From Shewanella nanhaiensis (GTDB lineage Bacteria; Pseudomonadota; Gammaproteobacteria; Enterobacterales; Shewanellaceae), in NCBI RefSeq assembly GCF_019457885.1, contig NZ_JAHZST010000016.1:1-64000 (forward strand): a DNA stretch of 64,000 nt, written 5' to 3'. The notes under the pieces were generated by a model. It worked only from the letters and a program-made list of their open reading frames with translations. It did no database searches and was not told the DNA's origin. A program made the position numbers and the translations under genes. Every line of letters starts with the position of its first letter. The first letter of the stretch is position 1. This document shows positions 43,298 through 52,521 of this stretch, piece after piece.

Positions 43298-44106
43298 GGT
43301 TTCTGCTTAGGTTTTGGCTCAGGTAGGCCATCTTGTGATGCTAGCGGCTTAGCTTGTTCCATTGCTGGTTGTGGAGAGATAAGCTGCTTCATCTCCTCAT
43401 CTAAGGGGCCGCTATTTATCTGTTCAAATTCGATACGACTGGTATCGCCATTGCTACTGAGCAGAGTTAAGCTGTGTAGTTGACTCTCCCCTTGTAGCAC
43501 CATTTGAGGGATCACTTTGAGCATTAAGGGATCTTTTGGCACTAAGCCTAACTGCCAGTCATTGACCTCTAGGGAGCTACTGGTGTTAGACTCTGCGGCT
43601 TGCACTAGATAGAGATTAAATTGATCATCTAGGGCTGTTATCTCACCACTTAACAGTGCTTTTAATAGCTTGGGCATGGTTTCAGCCAAGGCGCTTGCTC
43701 CCTGACTTTCATTGGCCTTGGTAATTTGGCGATTGCCTGAGCTATCTATCTGTATTAGCTCGCCATCTTTGAGCACTAATGTTGAAGGAAATGGCGTCGT
43801 CTGCTGCCATACCAAGCCCAAACTTGAGTCGAATGCAAACTGCCCATGACTGACTAGGGGCTTTTTAAGTACTTTAAGTTGGCGATATTGAGTAAACTTC
43901 CCCTGGGCATTCTCACCAAACTCGAGTCTATCCGTCAGCTTTTCCAGCTGCTTATTGTCAGCTCTTGATTCAAAAAGAGCATCAAATGAGGCTGATTGTA
44001 CCGTTTGAACACAGAGCAAAGCTAACAAGGTGATAAGCAACGTTGTGCTTAACTTAAGCCCTGTCAGCCTCTTTGTTATCTGCTGCGGTAGAAAAGCTGA
44101 GATCAT
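43294..44106 (-). CDS. LolA-like outer-membrane lipid carrier (ApeL position)
   Basis: A 270-residue protein with an N-terminal export signal (about 17-40, ending VQSAS). The LolA-type beta-barrel region includes GKFTQYRQLKVLKKPLVSHG and LVWQQTTPFPS. It is predicted to shuttle the pigment lipid through the periplasm alongside the MMPL exporter. The C-terminal 25 residues are Pro/Lys-rich and not part of the fold. It overlaps both neighbours by 4 bases. Confidence 0.88.
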   Translation of the reverse strand: MISAFLPQQITKRLTGLKLSTTLLITLLALLCVQTVQSASFDALFESRADNKQLEKLTDRLEFGENAQGKFTQYRQLKVLKKPLVSHGQFAFDSSLGLVWQQTTPFPSTLVLKDGELIQIDSSGNRQITKANESQGASALAETMPKLLKALLSGEITALDDQFNLYLVQAAESNTSSSLEVNDWQLGLVPKDPLMLKVIPQMVLQGESQLHSLTLLSSNGDTSRIEFEQINSGPLDEEMKQLISPQPAMEQAKPLASQDGLPEPKPKQKP

Positions 44107-44567
44107 AGGCTAGTGTCCTTGTTGATGTCGGCATGTAGACCTACTTTCTCATCTGTTAAATGCGCAATCTTCTCTCTGAACACATCAGGAGTCACGAAGC
44201 ACATCTCATTATTTGGCATCTCAACCGCAGCTTGTATAGTATAGCCCTTCGTCAGTCTTTGGTTGCTCTCTAAGTCCCTGACTTGATAAGTGATCTTAAG
44301 GCGGTTTTCCCACTCGACTAGAGAGGCGATTACTTTCACTTTTTGATCGAAGGTACTGGGCTGCACATACTTTATCTGCAGATCTATGATGGGCCATGAG
44401 TAGCCAGAGGCTTTCATCTCACGGTAACCATATTGGATCTCATCGAGTAGCTTACAGCGAGCCATCTCAAAATATCTGAGATAGTTGCCATGCCATGTGA
44501 TCCCCATGGAATCCACATCATGGAAAGGGATTAACACCTCAAGCTCTGTGGTTAGCAAAGCCTTCAT
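44103..44567 (-). CDS. Hot-dog acyl thioesterase of the aryl-polyene operon (ApeK position)
   Basis: About 154 residues of the 4HBT thioesterase group, with the active-site block DVDSMGITWHGNYLRYFE near the N-terminus. It probably hydrolyses an acyl-ACP or CoA intermediate in assembly or editing. I chose the ATG at 44567, which overlaps the ammonia-lyase stop by 4 bases (ATGA) like most junctions in this operon; an upstream ATG at 44582 adds five residues. Confidence 0.88.
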   Translation of the reverse strand: MKALLTTELEVLIPFHDVDSMGITWHGNYLRYFEMARCKLLDEIQYGYREMKASGYSWPIIDLQIKYVQPSTFDQKVKVIASLVEWENRLKITYQVRDLESNQRLTKGYTIQAAVEMPNNEMCFVTPDVFREKIAHLTDEKVGLHADINKDTSL

Positions 44568-46126
44568 GAGCAGACTTCCCATTGGCCTTGTTGGATCTTA
44601 TCGACTGTCTGTCTCAAAATCGGCTCTAAGGGTCTATCTTCGGTAAGTAGCTCAAAATCTGCTTTAACTTGCTCTAGTGTCTTAGCGACGGAAGGTGTCA
44701 GTGATGATTGGCATAACTCACCCTGTGCAATTCTCAGATTAATGCCCTGTGACATGGCCAATAGCGCTGCGGCCGCAACTTGCTCTGTCAGTTGCAGTAC
44801 GCGCATACAGTCACGAGCCGCTATGGTGCCCATGCTGACCTTGTCTTGGTTGTGGCACTCAGTAGAGCGGGAGAAAACACTGGCAGGCATGGTATTTTTT
44901 AATGCTTCAGCCGTCCATGCAGAGACGCCAATCTGCACCGCTTTAAAGCCGTGATTGATAGCTTGCCTTGCACCCGTTGAACCAGAAAGGTTCGCAGGAA
45001 GACCATTATTGAATTTAGGATCCATCACCAATGCCATCTGACGATCGATAAGATCGGCAATATTGGCAACTGTGTTTTTCATCGAGTCCATCACAAACGC
45101 AATATGACCACCATAGAAGTGGCCACCATGGAGAATATGTTCCCCTTCGGCGTCGACGATGGGGTTATCGTTGGCACTGTTTAGCTCTGTCTCAATAAAC
45201 TGACGCATAAAGGGAAGTGCATCCTGCAATACACCGATAATATGGGGCGCACAGCGAATAGAGTATCTGTCCTGTAATCTGTCAGAGTTTCTTGGGTGCT
45301 CGTGGTGATTGAGATCTTCACGTATCCAAGCGGCAATTTTGTTTTGTCCTGGATGGGGCTTAGCGGCAAACAAGATATCATCGAAATGATTTGAGTTACC
45401 TTTTAGAGTTAGCGATGCCATGGCGGTGATACGACTAGCCAGTCGACTCAAATATTGGGCTCTGTCGTAGGCTAAACAAGCGAGTGCCGTCATCACTGCA
45501 GTGCCATTCATCAGAGCTAATCCCTCTTTAGGACGTAGCTTTAATGGGGTGATATTAAGCTCTGCATAGACATCGGCCGTTGACTGACGTTTACCTTGGT
45601 AGATCACGTCACGCTCACCCACTAACACTGCGGCCAGATAGGAGAGTGGGGTTAGGTCACCGCTGGCACCAACTGACCCCTCTTCGGGGATCACAGGTGT
45701 GATATTGAGGTTTAGTAAGGTCTCAATTCTTTGTAGTAATTCATAGCTTACGCCAGATTTGCCCACAGCTAGTGAGCTTAAGCGGCAAGCCATAACGGCA
45801 CGTGACTGCATAGGAGAGAGGATTTCGCCTAAACCGCAGCCATGAAAGCGGGTGAGGTGCAAAGGCAGCTCATGGACAAGATCGAGCCCAACAGTGACCG
45901 TACATGAATCGCCGTAACCTGTGGTGACGCCATAAACAACGCCCTCTTCACTGAGCAGGCTGTCGATAAAGTCTGCACCTTTTTGAATATAGCTTTGGTA
46001 ATCACTGCTCTCTTTAAGCTTTGCTTTGGCGCCCTTAGCAACAGCAACCACATCTTCTAGGCTTAATGCCCTATGGCCAAAGTGGACAATCATATCTTTT
46101 GAGCTTGATTGATTCGTCTGAGTCAT
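44564..46126 (-). CDS. Aromatic amino acid ammonia-lyase (HAL/TAL/PAL family)
   Basis: A 520-residue MIO enzyme that removes ammonia from an aromatic amino acid. The prosthetic-group triad Ala154-Ser155-Gly156 is in SVGASGDLTPLS, the catalytic loop Tyr65 in VVYGVTTGYG, and NSANDNP and FHG/GGHFYGGH segments are present. The selectivity position is His90-Leu91, as in tyrosine-specific enzymes, rather than the Ser-His of classical histidine ammonia-lyase. Lying inside the aryl-polyene operon, it could make coumarate or cinnamate as starter precursor; that is inference. It starts directly after the glycosyltransferase stop and overlaps the thioesterase gene. Confidence 0.9.
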   Translation of the reverse strand: MTQTNQSSSKDMIVHFGHRALSLEDVVAVAKGAKAKLKESSDYQSYIQKGADFIDSLLSEEGVVYGVTTGYGDSCTVTVGLDLVHELPLHLTRFHGCGLGEILSPMQSRAVMACRLSSLAVGKSGVSYELLQRIETLLNLNITPVIPEEGSVGASGDLTPLSYLAAVLVGERDVIYQGKRQSTADVYAELNITPLKLRPKEGLALMNGTAVMTALACLAYDRAQYLSRLASRITAMASLTLKGNSNHFDDILFAAKPHPGQNKIAAWIREDLNHHEHPRNSDRLQDRYSIRCAPHIIGVLQDALPFMRQFIETELNSANDNPIVDAEGEHILHGGHFYGGHIAFVMDSMKNTVANIADLIDRQMALVMDPKFNNGLPANLSGSTGARQAINHGFKAVQIGVSAWTAEALKNTMPASVFSRSTECHNQDKVSMGTIAARDCMRVLQLTEQVAAAALLAMSQGINLRIAQGELCQSSLTPSVAKTLEQVKADFELLTEDRPLEPILRQTVDKIQQGQWEVCS

Positions 46127-47830
46127 CTATTTATCAGTCCTATCTTCACCCTGATGTTTGGTCCGCTGGATCTCTGAATCCTTATGCCAAAAATCAAAAA
46201 AATTAAACCATTGCAGTGGCTCTCGCCGTGCATAATATTCGAGTCGTGCGCTGTAGTGATGGACGGCTTCTTCGAGCCTTTGCATACGGCCTTTTCTTGG
46301 CCCTTTTAATGTGTTTGAAAATGCTTCCAGATGAACATGATAAACCCCTTGCTCTCTTAGGCAGAACATCAAATAAACTGGGCAATCTAATAAACCTGCA
46401 AGAATAAAGGGGCCTTGAGGGAAGGGCGCTTCTTTGCCCATAAAGGGGGAGTAAACGACGCGGCCCTGAGTGTTGGTCGAGGTTCTGTCACCGGCAATGA
46501 CAACAAGTTCACCCAGTTCCACTTTCTGCTGCAATAGCATGGAGGTTGTTGGCCCAAGCTCAGTAACTTGGATCAGATTGAGTGAGCTATCTGGATTTAA
46601 CTGCTTCAAAACGCGATTGAAGTTTTCCGCATTTTGAGTCATGACCATCACATTCACTTTAACTTGCTTCTGATTAATGCAGATGGCGCGACAGAGCTCA
46701 AGGTTACCTAAATGGGAAACCAGTAACACGGCGCCTTGTCCCGCTTCGAGCTGCGCAGCTAATAGCTCTCTGTTGGGAAACTCTATCTGGCTAAGCTGGA
46801 TGCGATCGCACCAGGCATCAATTCTATCCAGTGCCGCATTACCAAAAGCGATAAAGTGTTTAAGGCTGTGACGCCAGCTTATCTCCTCTTGGAGTTGAGG
46901 GTGCTCTGGATCGAATGTCTTTACCTGTTTAAGAAATGCTTGTGATGCTTCACGGGCATGACGACCCGTCAGGAAGAAGTAGAAGATCACTGGGTACATG
47001 ATAGCGCGGCAGAGCCAATGACCGCCTAGTTTATAGCTAGCAGCAAGGAGTTTGATCCCCCAATAGCTGCCGCGCTCACTTATCCTTGACCAGTGCTGAT
47101 TACCTTTCTGTTTAAATACTCTCTGGGGCAGGCGCTTTAACATGCCAAACACTAGGCGAGTGTGCATGCTAGATATGCGAATATTATCCCACAGTCCCTG
47201 GAAGTGACTGACACCATCTTCTGGATAGATAACCTGAGTCGGCAGGTGGAGCACTTCCACCCCTTGCCAGTGTAAGCGAACTAAGATTTCGATATCGAAA
47301 TCCATGCGCTCACCTAGGGATTCGGTCAGAAATAGTTGCTCGGTAGCGGCCAGAGGGTAGACGCGAAAGCCACACATAGAGTCTTGTATATCGAAACTTA
47401 AGGTTTCAATCCAGACCCAGAAATGGGTAAGGTAGCGAGCGTAGTAGCGCCCTTTAGGGACTGACTCATCATATTGCGGCAATCCAGAGATCAAGGCCTG
47501 AGGGTGTTGCTCAGACTTAGCTATCATGGCCGGAATATCATCTAAATTGTGCTGACCGTCGGCATCGACCTGTAGGGCATGAGTAAAGCCATCTTGATAC
47601 GCTGCTCTTAGCCCTGTAGTGACCGCAGCCCCTTTGCCTCGGTTAAAAGGGTGCTGAATTAAGGTCACCCAAGGGTATTTGGCATCAAGCTCAAGCAGGA
47701 GATGGCAGGTTTTATCATCGCTACCATCATTAACTAAGTAGCAGGGCAGATTGAGGTGAGCAAGGGCCTCAAGGGTCTGCGCAATCGCGACTCTGTGGTT
47801 ATAGTTGGGAATAACTAAGGCCAGTGACAT
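46127..47830 (-). CDS. apeJ: Bifunctional glycosyltransferase family 2 / lysophospholipid-type acyltransferase (ApeJ-like)
   Basis: A 567-residue two-domain protein. Residues about 1-235 are a GT2 glycosyltransferase (VIPNYNH, VNDGSDD, QVDADGQHN). About 265-560 is an LpxL/LPLAT-type acyltransferase fold with a membrane segment near 275-292, a GAVLLVSHLGNLELCR catalytic block and AGDRTS. It presumably builds the sugar/lipid anchor of the pigment at the inner membrane. Its start shares one base with the apeI stop. Confidence 0.87.
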   Translation of the reverse strand: MSLALVIPNYNHRVAIAQTLEALAHLNLPCYLVNDGSDDKTCHLLLELDAKYPWVTLIQHPFNRGKGAAVTTGLRAAYQDGFTHALQVDADGQHNLDDIPAMIAKSEQHPQALISGLPQYDESVPKGRYYARYLTHFWVWIETLSFDIQDSMCGFRVYPLAATEQLFLTESLGERMDFDIEILVRLHWQGVEVLHLPTQVIYPEDGVSHFQGLWDNIRISSMHTRLVFGMLKRLPQRVFKQKGNQHWSRISERGSYWGIKLLAASYKLGGHWLCRAIMYPVIFYFFLTGRHAREASQAFLKQVKTFDPEHPQLQEEISWRHSLKHFIAFGNAALDRIDAWCDRIQLSQIEFPNRELLAAQLEAGQGAVLLVSHLGNLELCRAICINQKQVKVNVMVMTQNAENFNRVLKQLNPDSSLNLIQVTELGPTTSMLLQQKVELGELVVIAGDRTSTNTQGRVVYSPFMGKEAPFPQGPFILAGLLDCPVYLMFCLREQGVYHVHLEAFSNTLKGPRKGRMQRLEEAVHHYSARLEYYARREPLQWFNFFDFWHKDSEIQRTKHQGEDRTDK

Positions 47831-48207
47831 TAGCGAGTCTCTACCTTAGCCAGGCTTGTGTCGCTCAGAGCGATGCGTCCAGAACCAAAACGTTTATCAC
47901 CATCAAAATAGCTGAATATCAGCTTGGTTTTTGCTGAGTTTAGAGATATCTGCAGTGTGACCTCTGAATCTGGCAACATGAGTTGCTGAAATTTAAGCAC
48001 CTCTAAGGTGGCGACATCACTGGGGTAGCCAAAGTGCTGGCAACCCATGCGAATAGCCCAATCGAGTTGAGTGACACCGGGAAGCACGGCCTGCTCAGGA
48101 AAATGGCCATTAAAAAAAGGCAGATCGGCATCGATGTGCAGACGCCACTCAATACTCTCATCGCTAGTGTGGCTCGAGAGGATCTTAGGTAAGTTGGATT
48201 TAATCAT
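47830..48207 (-). CDS. apeI: Aryl-polyene dehydratase partner (ApeI-like)
   Basis: A 125-residue hot-dog protein of the FabA/FabZ type: FFNGHFPEQAVLPGVTQLDW carries the motif GHFPxxxVLPG with the catalytic-type His. It is expected to pair with ApeP. I placed the start at the ATG at 48207 (MIKSNLPKIL), overlapping the ligase gene by 8 bases. A longer upstream frame overlaps apeH by over 100 bases and shows no resemblance. Confidence 0.87.
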   Translation of the reverse strand: MIKSNLPKILSSHTSDESIEWRLHIDADLPFFNGHFPEQAVLPGVTQLDWAIRMGCQHFGYPSDVATLEVLKFQQLMLPDSEVTLQISLNSAKTKLIFSYFDGDKRFGSGRIALSDTSLAKVETR

Positions 48208-49564
48208 GATCGAATAACTCAAGTAGCTGGGCCTGCACGCGTTTACCTTGTTTGTTGAGCGGTAGCGTATCAGGGTAGCGCCAGCGTCTGGGTAGGGTAA
48301 CCCGTTCAAATTGGGTTAGCAGATGAGCCTTAAAGTGATTGTTTAGGTTTAACTTGCCTTCGCTCTCTAGGGCTTTTTTCCCCTGTTTTGACAGGGTGAT
48401 GACAGCCCCAAGCTGAGTTCTTGGCTCAGATAACATCACTAGTGCCCCATGTTCAATCAGTGGGTGGCTCTCGAGTAGTGCTTCCATTTGTACTAAGGAG
48501 ACACGTTTCTCTTCGATCTTAATGATGCGATCTAAGCGCCCACACAGATGGAATAAGCCTTCGTCGACCAGCTCTATCTGATCTTCACATCTTAACCAGT
48601 TTGTATCTTCCAGATAGGGCGATTTTAGATTAAGGGCCGAGTCCTGTTTATCCTGTTTAATTTCAATGCCATGGAATACCTGCCAAGCCTGATCTTTTTG
48701 AGTCTGGCGACGGAAAGCGATGCCGCCGGTTTCTGTGCTGCCAAAGACTTCAATAGGTTGTTTGCCGTAGCATTGGGCTATCCCTTGAGCCGAGTCGTAA
48801 TTGAGTGGTCCACCAGAACTGAAGACCAAGCTTGGCGCTCTCAGTTGTGCTTCGTTATCCAGGGCATCGGGCAGACGGGAGAGCTGAGCTGGGCTGCTGA
48901 TAAGGCATAGATTGGGAAAGAGGCTCGTGTAGTAAGTTAAAGTTTCTGGATATTCCACCAGATCACTTAAAAATGGACGGCTGGCAGCCAGTGGCCACAA
49001 TATTTTAAACAGAAGCCCATAGATATGCTGATGGGAAACCGTTGAGATCACACTGCATTGAGGCAGATGCTTGGCAAAGGTGTGCTCAAGCACTGTTACT
49101 TCAGCGTCGAGCTGATTAAGGGTTTTGTGGATAGCCTTAGGGTGGCCACTGCTTCCGGATGTAAACAGAACCAGCTCACCAAATTGAGTGCTTACCGGCC
49201 AAGTCGCACTCGCTAAAGCATGATCCTTTTTCAACATGATGAAGCATTTACCTTCACATATTGCTTGATCAGATATGACACCATCGAACTCATGGGTAAT
49301 TTCACTTAAGCTGCCAGTTTGGGTATTGGCTGGCAGTATGATCTCTTTGCCAGCAAGCAGGGCAGCACATAGGCCGACGGCAAACAGATCGCTCGATTCA
49401 CTGGCTAATAACCAACGCTTTGAGGGGGATTGAACTAGTTGCTGATGCAGATGTGCCACCTGGCCAGTAAATACGGCTCCTGTGACAATATCATGGTGAT
49501 TGAAGCTGATGAGTTGTTGGCTGGAAGGCCCCTTGGATAACCAAGATTTTAATAGCTCTGTCAT
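48200..49564 (-). CDS. apeH: AMP-dependent aryl-acid:ACP ligase (ApeH-like)
   Basis: About 454 residues of the ANL adenylating superfamily. The A3 motif LFTSGSSGHPKAIHKT is clear, with VFGSTETGGIAFR and the late LCGRLDRIIKIEEKRV (hinge and A8) in order. It is expected to activate the aryl starter acid and load it on an ACP. The start is the ATG at 49564, overlapping the membrane-protein gene by 4 bases; 11 extra in-frame codons upstream are unlikely. Confidence 0.9.
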   Translation of the reverse strand: MTELLKSWLSKGPSSQQLISFNHHDIVTGAVFTGQVAHLHQQLVQSPSKRWLLASESSDLFAVGLCAALLAGKEIILPANTQTGSLSEITHEFDGVISDQAICEGKCFIMLKKDHALASATWPVSTQFGELVLFTSGSSGHPKAIHKTLNQLDAEVTVLEHTFAKHLPQCSVISTVSHQHIYGLLFKILWPLAASRPFLSDLVEYPETLTYYTSLFPNLCLISSPAQLSRLPDALDNEAQLRAPSLVFSSGGPLNYDSAQGIAQCYGKQPIEVFGSTETGGIAFRRQTQKDQAWQVFHGIEIKQDKQDSALNLKSPYLEDTNWLRCEDQIELVDEGLFHLCGRLDRIIKIEEKRVSLVQMEALLESHPLIEHGALVMLSEPRTQLGAVITLSKQGKKALESEGKLNLNNHFKAHLLTQFERVTLPRRWRYPDTLPLNKQGKRVQAQLLELFDHD

Positions 49565-50121
49565 GACTTTTTTAACCATATAGTTCGATATAACCACTCG
49601 CCACCCAGTAGCGAACCGATAAGCAGGTAGGCGATTAGCCCATTATAGAGTGTCCATATTTCTAAGCTTGTATAGCAGGCTGTATAAAGGGCTACACTGC
49701 CATTAAAAACAAATAAGCCACACCAGATTAATGTGACTTTTTCCAAGTAAGGCGTCGCTTCATCTGGAAGTTCTGGCTCTTTTAGCCTAGCTAGTCTCTC
49801 TACCATGCTGGGGCCTATTTTTAGCGAATAAGCAAATAGGGCGAGCATGCTGAGGTTTATCACCACAGGATAATAGAGTAGCCAATCGTGCCTTTTCGCT
49901 ATCGCACTGGATGCGGTTAACCCTATGCCGACAGCCACAGGTAAGATCATCGACTTTACCTGCTGTTTTTGTACGATTAAACGTAATATCAGCAGCGAAC
50001 ACAGAACCATAGCTATGGTGCCAGCAGGCAGATAGTTGAGTCCGAAATACACGGCCAAAGGGTAGCCGAGTAAGACTAGACTCGTGACTATTTGCAGAGC
50101 TTTTTGTGAAAAGAGGCGCAT
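49561..50121 (-). CDS. COG4648-type membrane protein of the aryl-polyene operon (ApeG position)
   Basis: About 186 residues, five or six transmembrane segments. It matches the small integral membrane protein always found beside the ACP and ligase genes in aryl-polyene clusters. Function is unknown; it may organise the biosynthetic complex at the membrane. The ATG at 50121 has GAGG 6 bases upstream, better than a GTG four codons earlier. Confidence 0.82.
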   Translation of the reverse strand: MRLFSQKALQIVTSLVLLGYPLAVYFGLNYLPAGTIAMVLCSLLILRLIVQKQQVKSMILPVAVGIGLTASSAIAKRHDWLLYYPVVINLSMLALFAYSLKIGPSMVERLARLKEPELPDEATPYLEKVTLIWCGLFVFNGSVALYTACYTSLEIWTLYNGLIAYLLIGSLLGGEWLYRTIWLKKS

Positions 50122-50176
50122 CGGCTTCCTCACTAGCTTAAACTGCTGTTGGTCATAAAAATAACGGCATTGGCGC

Positions 50177-50419
50177 TTATACTAGCCCTTCAATCGCTGT
50201 GACAACGTCATCTACGGTGCGAACGGCTTTAAACTCTTCAGGTTTAATTTTTTTACCTGTCATCTGTTGTAGTTTTATCACTAGATCGACTGCATCTATG
50301 CTGTCTAGATCAAGCTCTTGATAGAGTGAAGCTTCTGGAGTGATATCCTCTGCATCGATCTCAAACTCATCGACCAAGATCTGCGTTAGGGCTTCAAGAA
50401 TTTGTTCACGGCTTTGCAT
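50177..50419 (-). CDS. apeF: Acyl carrier protein (ApeF-like)
   Basis: An 80-residue acyl carrier protein with the phosphopantetheine site Ser40 in LDLDSIDAVDL. It carries starter or growing chains. It is separated by 8 bases from the other ACP gene and by 55 from the membrane-protein gene, the widest gap in the operon. Which ACP takes the starter and which the extender is not decidable from sequence. Confidence 0.92.
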   Translation of the reverse strand: MQSREQILEALTQILVDEFEIDAEDITPEASLYQELDLDSIDAVDLVIKLQQMTGKKIKPEEFKAVRTVDDVVTAIEGLV

Positions 50420-50427
50420 AATGCCTC

Positions 50428-50685
50428 CTAAGCTCGCTGGGACTCAATAAAGCTAGCCAAGCTGGCAACGCTATAGAAGTGTGCTTTTGTGGCTTCTGAG
50501 TTCGCTTCGATTTTGACATCGAACTCTTTTTTAATCGCTAAGCCAAGTTCGAGCGCATCGATTGAATCTAAACCTAAGCCTTCACCAAATAGGGGGGCTT
50601 CTGTTTCAATATCATCAACGGTGACATCTTCTAGATCTAAGCAATCGATGATTAGTTGTTTTATATCGTTATGTAAGTTCATCAT
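50428..50685 (-). CDS. apeE: Acyl carrier protein (ApeE-like)
   Basis: An 85-residue acyl carrier protein, phosphopantetheine site Ser41 in GLGLDSIDALELG. It has a longer loop (GEGLGL) before the serine than ApeF. It begins immediately after the apeD stop (TAAATGATG), so the ATG at 50685 or the one after it may be used. Confidence 0.92.
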   Translation of the reverse strand: MMNLHNDIKQLIIDCLDLEDVTVDDIETEAPLFGEGLGLDSIDALELGLAIKKEFDVKIEANSEATKAHFYSVASLASFIESQRA

Positions 50686-51531
50686 TTAGTTAAGTTCTTT
50701 TTTATAATAATCTTCAAGGTCTCGAGTGAGTTGGCGCGCCATCTTGGCATCACCTCCCTCTTGAGCATCATACCTGATATGTAACAGGGGGTCGCCTACT
50801 TCGACATGCATCCCTATTGTGCGTCTGGGTATTTGATACCAGGCTTCCTGCTTTGTCAGACCTGGAGAATTGGTACGAAGAACCACAGGTAAAAGATCCG
50901 TTTTGGTTCTTAGGGCAATATTGGCAGCTCCTCTGGCAAAGGGATTGATTTTAGTGCCAAGGACTGTTCGGGTGCCCTCTGGAAAAATAATCAGATTGGT
51001 GCCGCTATCTAACACCTGTTTGCAGTCTTCAAGCAGCAGCTCTGCTCCCCGATTAGGAATGTAGCCTGCACAAGCGACTACGCCACGCATAAAGGGATTA
51101 CGCCAGATCCCTTGTTTGACAATACAGCCAGCGTTTGGCATTAGGCTGATTAGAACAACCACATCGACTAATGTCGGATGGTTAACGATAACCACCTTGC
51201 CTTTAGCTAAGCTCAGGCGCTCTAGATTAACTGGGGTTACCTTAATGACACCTGTCCAGGTGAGCATTTGAACAAAGCCGCGGAACATATGATGTACGGC
51301 CTTCTGTACCCGACTTATTCTTTGCTCTGTTGTCCCCGGCCAAAATCTTAACAGGGGCAAAATAGTCAGTGAGCTTAATAAGCCTCCCAGTCCAAAAGCG
51401 ATATAGCAACTCACACCACCTAGCCAGCGAGGCAGATAGGCTAAGCCTGTTAGCCGAGGTGAGGTTGCGGCGCTAGATGCTAATACTGAATCATTCAAAA
51501 CTGAGCTTCCACAGATGGTTAGACAGTGCAC
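50686..51531 (-). CDS. apeD: PlsC-type acyltransferase (ApeD-like)
   Basis: About 281 residues of the 1-acylglycerol-3-phosphate acyltransferase family: HX4D motif in VNHPTLVD, IFPEGTR, and a hydrophobic N-terminal segment (about 38-62). It is predicted to transfer an acyl or aryl-polyene chain to a glycerol- or sugar-type acceptor at the inner membrane. The GTG at 51531 would overlap apeC by 41 bases. A TTG at 51498, 8-base overlap and with GGA upstream, fits the operon style better, so the N-terminal 11 residues are uncertain. Confidence 0.85.
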   Translation of the reverse strand: MHCLTICGSSVLNDSVLASSAATSPRLTGLAYLPRWLGGVSCYIAFGLGGLLSSLTILPLLRFWPGTTEQRISRVQKAVHHMFRGFVQMLTWTGVIKVTPVNLERLSLAKGKVVIVNHPTLVDVVVLISLMPNAGCIVKQGIWRNPFMRGVVACAGYIPNRGAELLLEDCKQVLDSGTNLIIFPEGTRTVLGTKINPFARGAANIALRTKTDLLPVVLRTNSPGLTKQEAWYQIPRRTIGMHVEVGDPLLHIRYDAQEGGDAKMARQLTRDLEDYYKKELN

Positions 51532-52219
51532 CTGAGACGGCTCTTTGATTAGCTAAGCCATGAAGAAGTGCCCCATAGCTCAAGGCCTGAGTTGAAGCTA
51601 ATGTCTCATTATCACAATTGCTAATGCTGAGGGTGGCGTTACTGCTCTCGTTATTGATTGGGCTTAATACAAACGCCATGGAGACCGGAAGACCGGTTTC
51701 ATCGGTAAATTGGGAGTAGATCTCAGGTACGGGTTCATCGCCAAAAACGAGCATAAGTGGCGCCGGATCTTGATGTAGTTGCCCATAGGCTTCAATAAAG
51801 GATTGCAGCAGTGTCTCTTCGCTAGCAGCAATGGATGTGGAGGAGGATTGATCTCCCTTTAAAATACTGTAGATCCCACTGGCGGTGTTATGTACCGATT
51901 GACTAAATGCCGTCGGTGAGAGTGGTTCCTGCTCTACCAGATTATCGAGTAAGCCTAAGGTTCGATTGAGCTCGCCATGTCTTGAGGCAAAAATAGAGCG
52001 ACATGGATTGGGGGCATCACATTGAAATGCGGCTTCCAACTGCATCTTAGTTAGCTTGCTATAACGTCTGCGCTGCATGGCGGGAACTTGAGCTAACTTA
52101 GGAGAATGGGGGAGCTCCTCTTGGAGGGGGGCTGATTCAAGCCAGTGCTTCCAATCCTCAGCCTGCTGATATTGAGGTGACCAGGCTCCCCAAGAGCATA
52201 TGTTAAATGTTAATTGCAC
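51491..52219 (-). CDS. apeC: Ketosynthase chain-length factor (ApeC-like)
   Basis: A 242-residue ketosynthase-like protein of the short chain-length-factor type in aryl-polyene clusters. The active-site Cys is missing; the corresponding region reads SVHNTASGIYS. It should pair with ApeO and set polyene length. Start is the GTG at 52219 with GAGG 7 bases upstream. First gene of the 18-gene operon. Confidence 0.85.
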   Translation of the reverse strand: MQLTFNICSWGAWSPQYQQAEDWKHWLESAPLQEELPHSPKLAQVPAMQRRRYSKLTKMQLEAAFQCDAPNPCRSIFASRHGELNRTLGLLDNLVEQEPLSPTAFSQSVHNTASGIYSILKGDQSSSTSIAASEETLLQSFIEAYGQLHQDPAPLMLVFGDEPVPEIYSQFTDETGLPVSMAFVLSPINNESSNATLSISNCDNETLASTQALSYGALLHGLANQRAVSGALSNHLWKLSFE

Positions 52220-52521
52220 CGCACTGCCTCGTTTTCGGCGTTACAGCCGGTAAAAATACGCATATCAGCCACGCAATAATCAGCTGCCATTGGTGGAGAG
52301 TATCTTGATACGGAGGTTATTCTACACTAATAAAGTGGTCTTTATGAAGTGTTTTGAGTAACAGCTGTTGCTAGTGTGTGGAGGGATTTGTAGAGGGGTT
52401 TATTTTAGTTAACCTGCAGCTAACAAGCTGCAGGTTATCAGGTTGGAGTGCTCTTGGCTGGCACCTCTAGGTGAAATGAGTTTGCAATGGAGTCACCACT
52501 GCATCATCCATTCATCTTGAA
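52220..52521. other. Upstream region of the aryl-polyene operon
   Basis: No gene. It must hold the operon promoter. On the minus strand a TAGAAT at 52319-52324 is a possible -10 about 100 bases before the GTG, but no convincing -35 accompanies it. No sigma-54 or obvious operator was seen apart from the palindrome at 52411. Confidence 0.45.
52411..52436. terminator. Hairpin downstream of the DUF3014 gene
   Basis: AACCTGCAGCT / AGCTGCAGGTT is a perfect 11-bp stem with a four-base loop. It lies 86 bases past the DUF3014 stop, with no strong T tract. It is a probable terminator or transcript-end structure between the two leftward units. Confidence 0.5.

Noticed and set aside
44564..46126. Ammonia-lyase as part of histidine degradation (hutH)
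   Set aside because: No hutU, hutI or hutG neighbours are present, and the selectivity pair is His-Leu instead of Ser-His; its place is inside the pigment operon.
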